DNA of 64,000 nt from positions 2,903,501 through 2,967,500 of the forward strand of contig JADJLG010000001.1 of assembly GCA_016710235.1 (NCBI GenBank), given 5' to 3'. The position numbers and the translations under genes were made by a program. Numbering within the stretch: position 1 is the first letter of the stretch; each line of letters starts with the position of its first letter. The notes under the pieces are model-generated. The model had not been told where the DNA came from, made no database searches, and was given only the letters and a program-made list of their open reading frames with translations. This document shows positions 50,463-58,436 of the stretch, piece by piece. This stretch comes from Saprospiraceae bacterium (lineage in GTDB: Bacteria; Bacteroidota; Bacteroidia; Chitinophagales; Saprospiraceae).

Positions 50463-50800
50463 TTGCCGCTAAGGGGGGATTTGATGCAGTAGGTGCTTTT
50501 AAAAATGCTATTTCACCATTTAAAGGCGGAAACTTGACAAATGCAGGACGTGCTGTAACGAAACATCCACAATATTTTGGTTTTGAGTCAATGGAAGCTC
50601 TTCAAAAAGTTTATAGAAGTCCAGAAGCAATTAATAATCTTGCATCTTCAAGGCTTAAAGATGTTTTGAGATATGGCACAATGACAACAGGTGCAGGCGG
50701 ACTTTATCCAAATGGTTGGGTTACTTACACCTTGCCAAATGGTAATGCAGCAAGTTGGGGGTTAGATGGTTCATTTATTGGATTTAGGGGAATAAGATGA
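50463..50800 (+). CDS. Displaced (orphan) toxin tip, Ntox21-like
   Basis: A reading frame with no start of its own, except a weak TTG at 50534. It begins VAAKGGFDAVGAFKNAISPF and continues GGNLTNAGRAVTKHPQYFGF, with GTMTTGAGGLYPNGWVTYTL and GLDGSFIGFRGIR at the end. The IAAKG/VAAKG entry repeats, in the same frame, the sequence at which the active tip joins its Rhs core; 15 bases are identical (49833-49847 and 50463-50477). The motif set recalls the Ntox21/CdiA-CT tRNase family from memory. It is an old tip pushed downstream by a newer one. Confidence 0.75.
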
Positions 50801-51066
50801 TGGAAAAGCAAAATATTAGAATAGAAGAAGTAGGGGATATTAATTTTGACTACCCCTATTTAGAAGTCTTTTACAAGAATTCTAATAAGCCATTTATGGA
50901 TATTGGAATAACATCTGAAAAAGAATTGAATTTTAAGTTTTATCCTTTTGATGTTGAATTGGAATTAACAATGGGAGACCTTGAAAAGATATTAAATACT
51001 GCAAAAGATTTTCTGCCCCAAGCGTTAAAAAATGAAGATGACTTTCTGAATTGGAACGAAAAATAA
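50797..51066 (+). CDS. Putative immunity protein for the displaced tip
   Basis: A protein of 89 residues whose ATG overlaps the orphan toxin's TGA by four bases (ATGA), tight coupling as in toxin/immunity pairs. It is acidic (DVELELTMGDLEKI) with no signal peptide. No family was recognised. Keeping the old immunity gene with the silent tip would protect the cell against kin that still use that toxin. Confidence 0.65.
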   Translation: MMEKQNIRIEEVGDINFDYPYLEVFYKNSNKPFMDIGITSEKELNFKFYPFDVELELTMGDLEKILNTAKDFLPQALKNEDDFLNWNEK

Positions 51067-51104
51067 AGCAAAAACGCCAGGCATTAGCTTGGCGTTTTTG
51101 CTTT
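51065..51104. terminator. Bidirectional terminator between the Rhs operon and relE
   Basis: A 15-bp perfect inverted repeat, AAAGCAAAAACGCCA (51065-51079) with TGGCGTTTTTGCTTT (51090-51104), ten-base loop, T-run on either strand. It ends the plus-strand immunity operon and the minus-strand relE. Confidence 0.88.
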
Positions 51105-51429
51105 ACAAATAGTCCTTAATGAGTTCCTGTATTTGTTTCTCGGTAAGGTTATCCACTTCACCTTTGGAGTAGATGGAAAAAAGCAGAACGGTAGTTTGTG
51201 TAACCTTTACAAAAGATAAAACCCTTGCACCGCCTGATTTGCCTTTGTTTTTGGAAGCGATAGCCAAACGGATTTTATAAATATCGTTGCCAAGCGGAGT
51301 GCCAAGTGTTGGGTTTTCTTCAAGTTCGGTAAAGAGTTTTGCTAATTCTGTTTTAAGGGAGCGATATTTTTTGACCAACCGCTTAGCTTCCTTTTTAAAG
51401 TTATCAGAGAGCTCTACACTATAGCTCAT
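51103..51429 (-). CDS. RelE/ParE-type toxin, copy A
   Basis: A protein of 108 residues with the RelE/ParE plan: an N-terminal helix pair rich in lysine (FKKEAKRLVKKYRSLKTEL), then beta strands (NDIYKIRLAIASKNKGKSGG, RVLSFVKVTQTTVLLFSIYS) with conserved basic residues, and the C-terminal helix QIQELIKDYL. It should cleave mRNA or bind gyrase when not neutralised. Its cognate antitoxin gene upstream is frameshifted in this copy, so neutralisation may depend on copy B. Differs from the copy at 59226 in one residue by eye. Confidence 0.88.
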   Translation of the reverse strand: MSYSVELSDNFKKEAKRLVKKYRSLKTELAKLFTELEENPTLGTPLGNDIYKIRLAIASKNKGKSGGARVLSFVKVTQTTVLLFSIYSKGEVDNLTEKQIQELIKDYL

Positions 51430-51630
51430 TTAAGAAGTCTTTGGCGGATGTAGTTTTTAGTTTTCCTTTTTTGAAAAGGCTTACTTCTTTTAGCCCTGCT
51501 TTGATATTATCCAAAACATTTTCTCTAGGCTCTTCATCCGTTTCAATTTTTTAACGTAATGCAGGTTCTTAGCCAGTTCAATGAAATGGTTGTATTCCTT
51601 ATCTGTGGTATATACTGTTACCTGTCTCAT
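51419..51630 (-). pseudogene. Antitoxin of the RelE pair, frameshifted, copy A
   Basis: From ATG 51630 it reads MRQVTVYTTDKEYNHFIELA as in copy B, but a T tract near 51549-51554 has six T where copy B has seven. The frame is lost after about residue 29 and ends early. The intact counterpart is at 59542. The toxin downstream remains whole. This could be a real loss or a homopolymer error. Confidence 0.82.
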
Positions 51631-51676
51631 TTTACTTCCCGGTTTGAATGTTTTCCATAAACTAATTAGGTTTTTA

Positions 51677-52009
51677 TTATTTAGCGAAAGCCAATTTAGT
51701 TCTCACATTTTGTAGCAGTCCATCGAGAGTATAGAGAATATGCTTTTTATCTTCTTCTGGTAAGGACTGAATATCAATGACACGTTTTACGATGGACTTA
51801 TCCAGTTCGAATTCCATCTTACCCATAAGATAATCGAGTGTAGTTCCAAGTTCATCTGCAATCTTTGAAGCTACCTCAATAGATGGGGTAACTTCGTCTC
51901 TTTCATAGCGACCTATGATATCACCTGACGTTCCGATCTTCTTGCCAAGGTCGCTTTGAGAAACTTTCCCTTTTTTGCGTAAATCTGCTATTCTCTGTCC
52001 TAAACTCAT
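51677..52009 (-). CDS. XRE-family repressor, copy A
   Basis: A DNA-binding protein of 110 residues. The Cro/C1 helix-turn-helix occupies residues ~5-60 (RIADLRKKGKVSQSDLGKKI, then GRYERDEVTPSIEVASKIAD). A C-terminal helix ends LQNVRTKLAFAK. It faces the divergently read primase gene across about 156 bases holding inverted repeats, so it likely represses the replication module and itself. The protein is identical by eye to the copy at 59801. Confidence 0.92.
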   Translation of the reverse strand: MSLGQRIADLRKKGKVSQSDLGKKIGTSGDIIGRYERDEVTPSIEVASKIADELGTTLDYLMGKMEFELDKSIVKRVIDIQSLPEEDKKHILYTLDGLLQNVRTKLAFAK

Positions 52010-52165
52010 ACTTATAAGTCTTTAAAATGATAGATATTGTAATTATAGCACAAAAATAAGTGATATAAATATCAAAACAAAGTAATATAGTTCTTGGATA
52101 ATTCTGATATATCTTTTAGTTTTGTGACTTATATATCAGTAAAATTATTTTAAAAATTCTTCAAA
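52010..52165. promoter_or_regulatory. Divergent control region with operator-like dyads, copy A
   Basis: Between the XRE gene and the primase. CTGATATAT (52104-52112) pairs with ATATATCAG (52131-52139), and a second dyad GATAT-AA-ATATC is at 52062-52073. Two dyads of similar sequence in a shared promoter region are typical of phage-like repressor operators. The same layout recurs at 60134-60289. Confidence 0.7.
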
Positions 52166-54880
52166 ATGGAGATCCAAGACATCAAGACTCAGCTCAGTTT
52201 AACTCAGGTATTAGACCATTACGGACTGGAGCCGGATCGGAATCAGAGATTGAACTGTCCCTTCCATGAGGACAAGACTCCAAGTATGCAGATCTATCCC
52301 AAGACCAATACAGCTTACTGCTTTAGCAGTAACTGTACAACACATGGCAAGAGTCTGGATGCGATAGACTTCATTATGAACAAAGAGAATATCACAAAGC
52401 ACGAAGCCATCGAGAAAGCAAAACAAATGATCGGAGTGCTTCCAAATAAACCAGTCCAGGAGCTTTCCAGAATTGCTGTCTTAACAAAAATGCACAGCTA
52501 CTTCAAGAACAGCATCAACTATAAGTCTGGTGCAATGCATTATCTCAAAGAAAGAATGCTCGATCCGACACTGATAGAAATCGGATACAACGCAGGACAG
52601 TTCCACTACTCCAACCGAGATAACAAAGAACTCATGCGCAGTCTTGTTACAGTAGGATTACTAGCAGATGGAAAACCAGAGGGGACGTATCAGATATTTG
52701 CGAAGTATAGTATAGCGTTTGCGCTCAAGAATAAATTGAATCAGGTGGTGAGTTTTTACTTTAGAAGTACAGTGAGCGAAAAAGATCAAAAACATTTTTT
52801 TACTTAAAAGATCGCCAGGGACTATATCCGCAGTATCCACATCCGAACACCAAGAAATTAATACTCACAGAAGCCATCATCGATGCTGCGACATTAATAC
52901 AAGATGCAACGATCACCGTGCAATATAATGTACTAGCACTCTTCGGAACGAATGGACTGACAGAAGAACATCAGGAAGCAATCAAAGATCTAAAAGAACT
53001 GGAAGAAGTAATCTTCTTTTTTGATGGTGACGAAGCTGGACATGCAGCGGAAAGAAAATATGCAGAAGTGATCAAAGGAATGTTTACGAGAATAAAGATC
53101 ACGAATGTAAATACACCAAAGGGAGAAGATGTAAATAGTCTGGTGCAATCACACCAGGGAGAAATACTGCAGCATCTTATCTCAGAAAGAAAACCAATAG
53201 AAGAACGAAAACCCAATGAACTTTTTTTTTCATCGGAGAATCTTTCAATTGAAAATCCTGCGGATAGTTCTTCAATTATTACCGAACGACTCCCGCAAGG
53301 GATCAGGCACGACAGTGCTCGAAGTGAGGGAACCCAAAGCGGCATCACCGGAAGCTAAAGCGAAGAGTGTTCTAAATACCGACAATCCCAACAACATCAT
53401 CTATAAATCCGATAACATCGAGTATCACAGCAAAGGAGGAATAAAACCACAGCTCGACAGTTTAAAGATCACATTGCAAATCGTCAATACACAAGAAGGC
53501 ACAGACTACAAAACAAAGCTCGATCTCTACGAATACAAGCAAATAGAACTGGTAGCTCAAAGTGTAAGCGAAGCACTCAAGATAAATACACAACAGATCC
53601 AGAAAGATCTAATGGATCTCAGTAAATTACTAGATCAATATCGCAACAACAACACAACAAAACAAGCACCGCAACGAATCAAAATCCAACTCAACGAAAG
53701 CACCATGAAAGATTGCATAGAATTCTTAAAACAAGATAAGCTTATCGATAAGATCAATACACTCATAGGCAGATGCGGAGTCGTAGGAGAAGAAAATAGC
53801 AGAATACTTCTCTTTGTAATCGCAAGCTCTTACAAGATGAAAGAAACACTTCATGGACTGATCCAAGGAAGTTCCGGAAGTGGAAAGACAAGACTATTAA
53901 AAATCATCTCTAATCTCATTCCGCAAGAAGATGTAAAGCGATTCACTCGAGTAACCGACAATAGCTTTTACAATTATGGAGAATATGATTTAGTCAATAG
54001 ATTCCTTTGCTTCGAAGATATAGATGGATTAAAAGAAGAAGCACTATTAGCTCTTAGAGAATTGATGAGCAATGATATACTGATCAGCAGCACGAGCCAA
54101 AAGTTCGATGATGGTAATATCCGCAGCACAGAGAGAACAGTAAGAGGACCTATTGCCAGTATAGCCTGTACGACAAAGGGAGATTATTATGAAGACAATA
54201 TCAGCAGAAGCTTTGTTGTAGCTGTGGATGAAAGTACAGAGCAGACACAAAGAATTATCAACTATCAGAACCAAAAGTATGCTGGCAACATCAACGAGCG
54301 AGAAGAAGAAGAAAAAACTGCATTTTTATACAGAATTGCATGAGACTTATAAAGCCTTTTAACATCATCAATCCTTATGCTAACAAAATACAATTACCAC
54401 TGGATGCACACAAGATCAGAAGGCTTAATGAAATGTATCAAAGCATTGTAAAACAAATTACGATCCTCAATCAGTTCCAAAGAAAACAAGACAATCAGGG
54501 AAGATTGATCACACAAAAAGAAGATCTACGTCGAGCCTGTGATATCTTATTTGAAAGCATCATATTAAAAGTGGATGAACTAGATGGAAGTCTGCGCCAG
54601 TTCTTCGAACGACTTAAAAGAATATGCAAAGACAAAAGCAGAGAAAGAAAAAGTAAAACAAAGCGAAATCGATTTTAATCGATTCGAAATCAGAACAGCC
54701 ACCGGAATCAGTAAGACGCAACAACATCGATACATACAACAGCTTATCAATCTGGAATACTTACGACAGCTTGGATATGCAAATCGAGGCTTCAATTATA
54801 GAATAGCTTATTGGGATAATATGCAATTGATCAGAACAAAGATCAAGGACAATCTAAGCGAACAGCTTAAGAGTTTATAA
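52166..54880 (+). pseudogene. Primase-ATPase fusion, broken, copy A
   Basis: Equivalent to the intact 903-residue gene at 60290-63001, but split by at least four indels. These are two extra bases in a T tract near 52796, two missing near 53335 (AACCCAAAG where copy B has AACCGCGAAAG), two extra near 54310, and one extra A near 54616. The CHC2 zinc motif, TOPRIM part and GSSGSGKT loop remain readable in different frames. The 5' part (to ~53050) differs from copy B at many positions, while the rest is nearly identical, suggesting gene conversion. Confidence 0.9.
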
Positions 54881-54918
54881 CCGAAAACAAGCAAAATATA
54901 CAAAATATATACACCCTT

Positions 54919-55015
54919 GGAACACCAGGGAACGCCAGTGGAACGCCAGAATTTGAAATAAATAATTAGCGGTCAATGGGTTAAGTGTAAAAAAGTGTCT
55001 GGCGTTCCGCGTTCC
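54919..55015. repeat. GGAACGCCAG repeat cluster before the integrase, copy A
   Basis: Three direct 10-mers, GGAACACCAG (54919-54928), GGAACGCCAG (54929-54938) and GGAACGCCAG (54940-54949), face the inverted copy CTGGCGTTCC (54999-55008) followed by GCGTTCC. Copy B has two direct copies and the same inverted one. This may be an integrase-binding attachment core or replication iterons. The region otherwise has no gene between 54881 and 55066. Confidence 0.72.
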
Positions 55016-55066
55016 AAAAAAGTGCAAGACCCCCCTTTTGGAAAAATCGATTCAAAGTTTTACAAA

Positions 55067-56023
55067 ATGAATATAAATCTGGACAAAAACTATGAACATC
55101 AACTCGAAAAATACCGTGATCATCTGTTGACCCTTGGCCATAATCCACTCAGTGTAGGAATTAAAGAAAACTATCTGAAGGAATTTTTTGAGCAAATGCA
55201 TTTAAGAGGAATTAGGAAAATAGAAAACATTACCGCAGAACATATCAAAGAATATCAAGATTACATCCAATCAAGACCCAATAAAAGAACTAAGCAGAAG
55301 TTAAACATCAAGACGATCAATAATCATTTTAGAAGTATTGAATTATTCTTTATGATGCTACTAGATCGAGGAGAAATCCAGATCAATCCACTGTCAGAAA
55401 TCCAGATCCACTTCCCTGAAGAAAACACCGAAAGAACGATCCTAAGCAAATCACAAATCAAATCATTATACGATCACACAAAATCAGAAATTGAAAAAGT
55501 AATCCTTGGTCTAGGCTATGGTTGTGGCATGCGAGTCACTGAAATAGTGCAATGTAATATTGAAGATCTTCAATTAAAGCAAGGTATCATCATTATCCCT
55601 CGAGGCAATAACAACAAGCGTAGAGTGATCCCTATCACACAACAAGTTATTAAAGATTTGGAATGTTATTTGAATGAGGTGAGAATGTATCTAGGCTCAA
55701 AAGATGTACAAGCCTTATTGATTAACTCCAAGGGTCGAAGATTGCAAAAATATACGATGAATAAAATCTTAAAACAGATCATCAGAAGAACCAAAGACAA
55801 GACCATTAATCCAGATGAAATCACCATGCATACCTTACGACATTCTATCGCCACACATCTACTCGAACAAGGAATGCCATTACAACAGGTCAGACAGTTC
55901 CTAGGACATGATCAACTCGAGACCACTGAGATCTACACCCACATCAATCAAGAACAATTAAGAAAACTAATCACCAAAGACAATGAAACCGGCAATGAAG
56001 AACAGGATGGATTATCTCAATGA
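55067..56023 (+). CDS. Tyrosine recombinase (active type), copy A
   Basis: Site-specific recombinase of 318 residues from ATG 55067; an upstream GTG frame from 54995 runs through the repeat cluster and is unlikely. An N-terminal SAM-like core-binding domain covers residues ~10-110. The catalytic set is complete: R156 (GMRVTEI), H255 and R258 (HTLRHS), H281 (LGH) and Y290 (TEIYTH). It should cut and join DNA at sites such as the adjacent repeat cluster. Its end overlaps the second integrase by 41 bases, so the pair is probably co-expressed. Confidence 0.93.
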   Translation: MNINLDKNYEHQLEKYRDHLLTLGHNPLSVGIKENYLKEFFEQMHLRGIRKIENITAEHIKEYQDYIQSRPNKRTKQKLNIKTINNHFRSIELFFMMLLDRGEIQINPLSEIQIHFPEENTERTILSKSQIKSLYDHTKSEIEKVILGLGYGCGMRVTEIVQCNIEDLQLKQGIIIIPRGNNNKRRVIPITQQVIKDLECYLNEVRMYLGSKDVQALLINSKGRRLQKYTMNKILKQIIRRTKDKTINPDEITMHTLRHSIATHLLEQGMPLQQVRQFLGHDQLETTEIYTHINQEQLRKLITKDNETGNEEQDGLSQ

Positions 56024-56828
56024 ACACTATTCTCCCAAAGCAACCAGAGGATATCACAACATGATCAGAAAGTATGAGACATTCATGCAAGAAAAAGCGA
56101 TAACAGCTCTCTACGCTGACGTAATGCAATATATGGCCCATCTTAGAAGTACGGGACTACATCCCAAGAGTTTGATGAATCATTTGTTTGCAATCAAGAT
56201 TTATTACAGATACTTAATAGACTTAGGAATCAGAGAAAATCACCCTTGCGAAAGACTTTACCTAAAAGATCAAATCAATAAAAGTATAGCTATAGAGAAT
56301 CTTTATACTCCGCAGCAATTAGAAGAATTACTACAAAATCACAAATCAAAAAATCAACTTAGAGACGAAATCATCATTGGATTATTGATCTACCAAGCTC
56401 TTGCAGTACAAGAAATCGTAAGCATAAAAGTAAAAGACATTAAACTAGAAGAAGCCACTATTTATATAGGCGGTAGCGCAAAGGTCAACAGCAGAACACT
56501 GGCCCTAAAAGCGAAGCAAATACTAGTGATCCATGATTATTTAAAGTTGAATAAAGATAACAGCTATCTTTTTGAAGATCAGAATAAGAACACCCTATGG
56601 CCTGGAATCATTAATCGAATAGTAAATGAAGGAAAGAGTAAATCAGAAAAATTACTTCCTCTAAAAATCCGTCAAAGTGTAATCATGCATTTGCTCAAGC
56701 AGAACAATGATATAAGAATCGTACAAGTATTTGCAGGGCATAAGCGAAGTGGAAGCACTGAGCAGTACAAACAATCCGGATTAGAAGAATTAAAAGCAAG
56801 TATTGAAAGATTACACCCTCTCCAATAA
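55983..56828 (+). CDS. Degenerate tyrosine recombinase paired with the first
   Basis: A protein of 281 residues with the same two-domain layout, but changed active site. The first catalytic arginine is A141 (ALAVQEI aligned to GMRVTEI), and the HTLRHS motif is LKIRQS (L227, R230 kept, Q231). The later H253 (AGH) and Y262 (TEQYKQ) remain. It may be a non-catalytic or asymmetric partner of the active integrase, comparable in spirit to paired Xer proteins. The ATG at 55983 is the first of three in-frame ATGs inside the upstream gene. Confidence 0.85.
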   Translation: MKPAMKNRMDYLNEHYSPKATRGYHNMIRKYETFMQEKAITALYADVMQYMAHLRSTGLHPKSLMNHLFAIKIYYRYLIDLGIRENHPCERLYLKDQINKSIAIENLYTPQQLEELLQNHKSKNQLRDEIIIGLLIYQALAVQEIVSIKVKDIKLEEATIYIGGSAKVNSRTLALKAKQILVIHDYLKLNKDNSYLFEDQNKNTLWPGIINRIVNEGKSKSEKLLPLKIRQSVIMHLLKQNNDIRIVQVFAGHKRSGSTEQYKQSGLEELKASIERLHPLQ

Positions 56829-57593
56829 AATGATCAGTACTAAAAAGATGCTTACGTAAATAAAGCTGTATCGCTCCGGCTCCTGACTTGTTTGAGATAG
56901 ATGTTCGCTCTACTCACATCTAAGCAGGGGAAAGCGGCGTGGCGACGGGACAGTCTGGCATATATCGCGCCATACTCGCCTGAGGTCGAGTACCAGGACT
57001 GACAAGGCAGACCTTTGTCACGATATATGCAATCAGACTGAGCGTCGCCACACCGCTGCTTTCCTGTCTGTGTATGATTGTAAGATAAACTTACACACAT
57101 ACACACCCACCGCAGCCTGTATCGTTTCAGGCGGCATGCGGAGTCGGTCTCGATCCCAATACTGCAATTCTTTTTTATTCGCAAAACTCTTTTTATTCCA
57201 TTGCTGTATCGGGATCGCACGGAAGCCGCAATTAAGATCTTCTCTTACTCTACGCTCCAGTTCAGATCTTAATGGCTCAAGCTTCCTGTTCGCCCTCCTC
57301 CACCGCCAGACCGGCCGCCGCCGGTAGAAGAAAACTTGGGGATCTTATTAAATTTCCGTTCCGGTTCACTCACTTGAAGGTCTCCCAGACCTTCACCCTA
57401 TCGGGATCGTTCGTTCATCCCCAAACCCCTGGAAGCTCTTTATTTTATTCAATGCCGAAGTTGATCATATCATTTTTAGAAAAACACGTGGCAGCATTGA
57501 ATAAAATACGAGCATTGTGCATTCATATCTTTTTTTTCAAATGAAAATATCCTTTCATATGAAAAAAAAAGCCAGCTATCTTTAGGGTAGGAA
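56829..57593 (+). other. Hairpin-dense, GC-richer non-coding region
   Basis: No convincing gene, but at least nine inverted repeats: 56899-56921, 56925-57066 (long imperfect arms with GCATATATCG/CGATATATGC), 57070-57104, 57151-57217, 57231-57273 (10-bp perfect), 57310-57325 (ACCGGC/GCCGGT), 57336-57424 enclosing 57376-57394, 57442-57507 (14-bp perfect) and 57531-57568. It lies between the integrase pair and the Rhs tip. It could be a structured RNA, a long Rhs leader or folded recombination sites. Two frames at 57070 and 57272 read through hairpin arms and are rejected. Confidence 0.65.
57531..57568. terminator. Terminator-like hairpin before the Rhs tip
   Basis: Left arm at 57531-57546 and right arm at 57553-57568 pair with one mismatch around a six-base loop, with T and A runs on the outside. 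It could stop transcription from the integrases before the Rhs gene or be part of the larger structured region. Confidence 0.6.
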
Positions 57594-58436
57594 ATGGGAT
57601 GTCTAAGGCTTGATCCGAACTATCAAAAACATACACTCAAAGTGGTGTATAAGATTCCTATTCTAAGCCAAAAAGTGGTACAGAGGTTTTTGAGTGTCGA
57701 TCCGCTGACGAAATCATATCCCGAATTAACGCCGTACCAATTTGCATCCAACACTCCTATCGCTGCAATAGATTTAGATGGATTGGAAGCTAAAGTCATT
57801 GTAAATAAAATTGGAAATATAGATAAAGAAATAAAAATCATTGAAAGCACTGAATTGACTCCAGAGAATAATTACCATAGTCGATTCGGAAATTTCAATG
57901 ATTTTGCAAATCAAAATAAATATGGTGCCAACGGAACACTTGTAGTTAATCAATTTGTAGATCCAGTTGAATTACCTGGTGGTGGTAAATTAAATAAGTA
58001 TGAGTATTTGAAGCTTTCCACATGGGATAACATTAAGAATGCTTTTACGATTACTCCTGGAGATGGTGGCACACAAAGAGGTGGAATATCTTTTACTGAT
58101 GGCGAAAGTGGTGGGTCAATGGAAACCAAAGATCACGCTTTATCTGACGATGTCGATATTGTTGATATTGGCTCATTGTTAATTTACCTAAATTACTCAA
58201 AACGTGATATTACTACTAATTTTTCTACAATTAGAGATATCGCAGATCCAGAGGTAATGGCGGATGCTGCTGATTTGATTGGGGATATTGGCGATTTGAC
58301 AAAGGATGATTCAGGTACACCAAGCAACAGTGTAATTGAACTTAAGAAAAATGATTCAACTTATTGTGCGTTTTGTAAAAAGAATGTGCTTACTGTAGAT
58401 ACAAGTGAACATGATATTAGAAATGAAAAAAAGTGA
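57594..58436 (+). CDS. Orphan Rhs tip with MGCL leader and unknown toxin domain
   Basis: A protein of 280 residues beginning MGCLRLDPNYQKHTLKVVYK, a leader that recurs in short Bacteroidota Rhs orphans as far as I recall. It is followed by QRFLSVDPLTKSYPELTPYQ and AAIDLDGLEAK. Positions 57684-57709 are identical over 26 bases to 49253-49278 of the other Rhs. The remaining ~220 residues are a different tip, rich in acidic residues, ending with a CAFCKKNV pair; no toxin family is recognised. It overlaps the next gene by 14 bases. Confidence 0.75.
   Translation: MGCLRLDPNYQKHTLKVVYKIPILSQKVVQRFLSVDPLTKSYPELTPYQFASNTPIAAIDLDGLEAKVIVNKIGNIDKEIKIIESTELTPENNYHSRFGNFNDFANQNKYGANGTLVVNQFVDPVELPGGGKLNKYEYLKLSTWDNIKNAFTITPGDGGTQRGGISFTDGESGGSMETKDHALSDDVDIVDIGSLLIYLNYSKRDITTNFSTIRDIADPEVMADAADLIGDIGDLTKDDSGTPSNSVIELKKNDSTYCAFCKKNVLTVDTSEHDIRNEKK

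Larger units (their letters stand above)
51103..55890. repeat. Tandem backbone copy A (direct repeat of 59226-64000)
   Basis: The same order of relE, antitoxin, XRE gene, divergent control region, primase, repeat cluster and integrase recurs about 8.1 kb downstream. Most of the sequence is nearly identical, except a clearly divergent patch at about 52190-53050. Copy A carries small indels that break the antitoxin and primase. The coordinates given are the part that can be compared with the window end; copy A continues through a second integrase and the hairpin region. Confidence 0.9.

Noticed and set aside
49833..50477. The 15-base seam as a formal integrase attachment site
   Set aside because: It lies inside coding sequence at the tip junction and does not match the GGAACGCCAG cluster; short-homology recombination explains it better.
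54995..55066. Longer start (GTG 54995) for the integrase
   Set aside because: It would translate the repeat cluster; the ATG at 55067 fits the family N-terminus.
56925..57066. Group II intron domain
   Set aside because: No reverse transcriptase gene is nearby and no clear domain V was seen in the hairpins.
57070..57544. Two plus-strand frames of 85 and 90 codons in the hairpin region
   Set aside because: They read through inverted-repeat arms, have serine/arginine-rich low-complexity products and no recognised domain.
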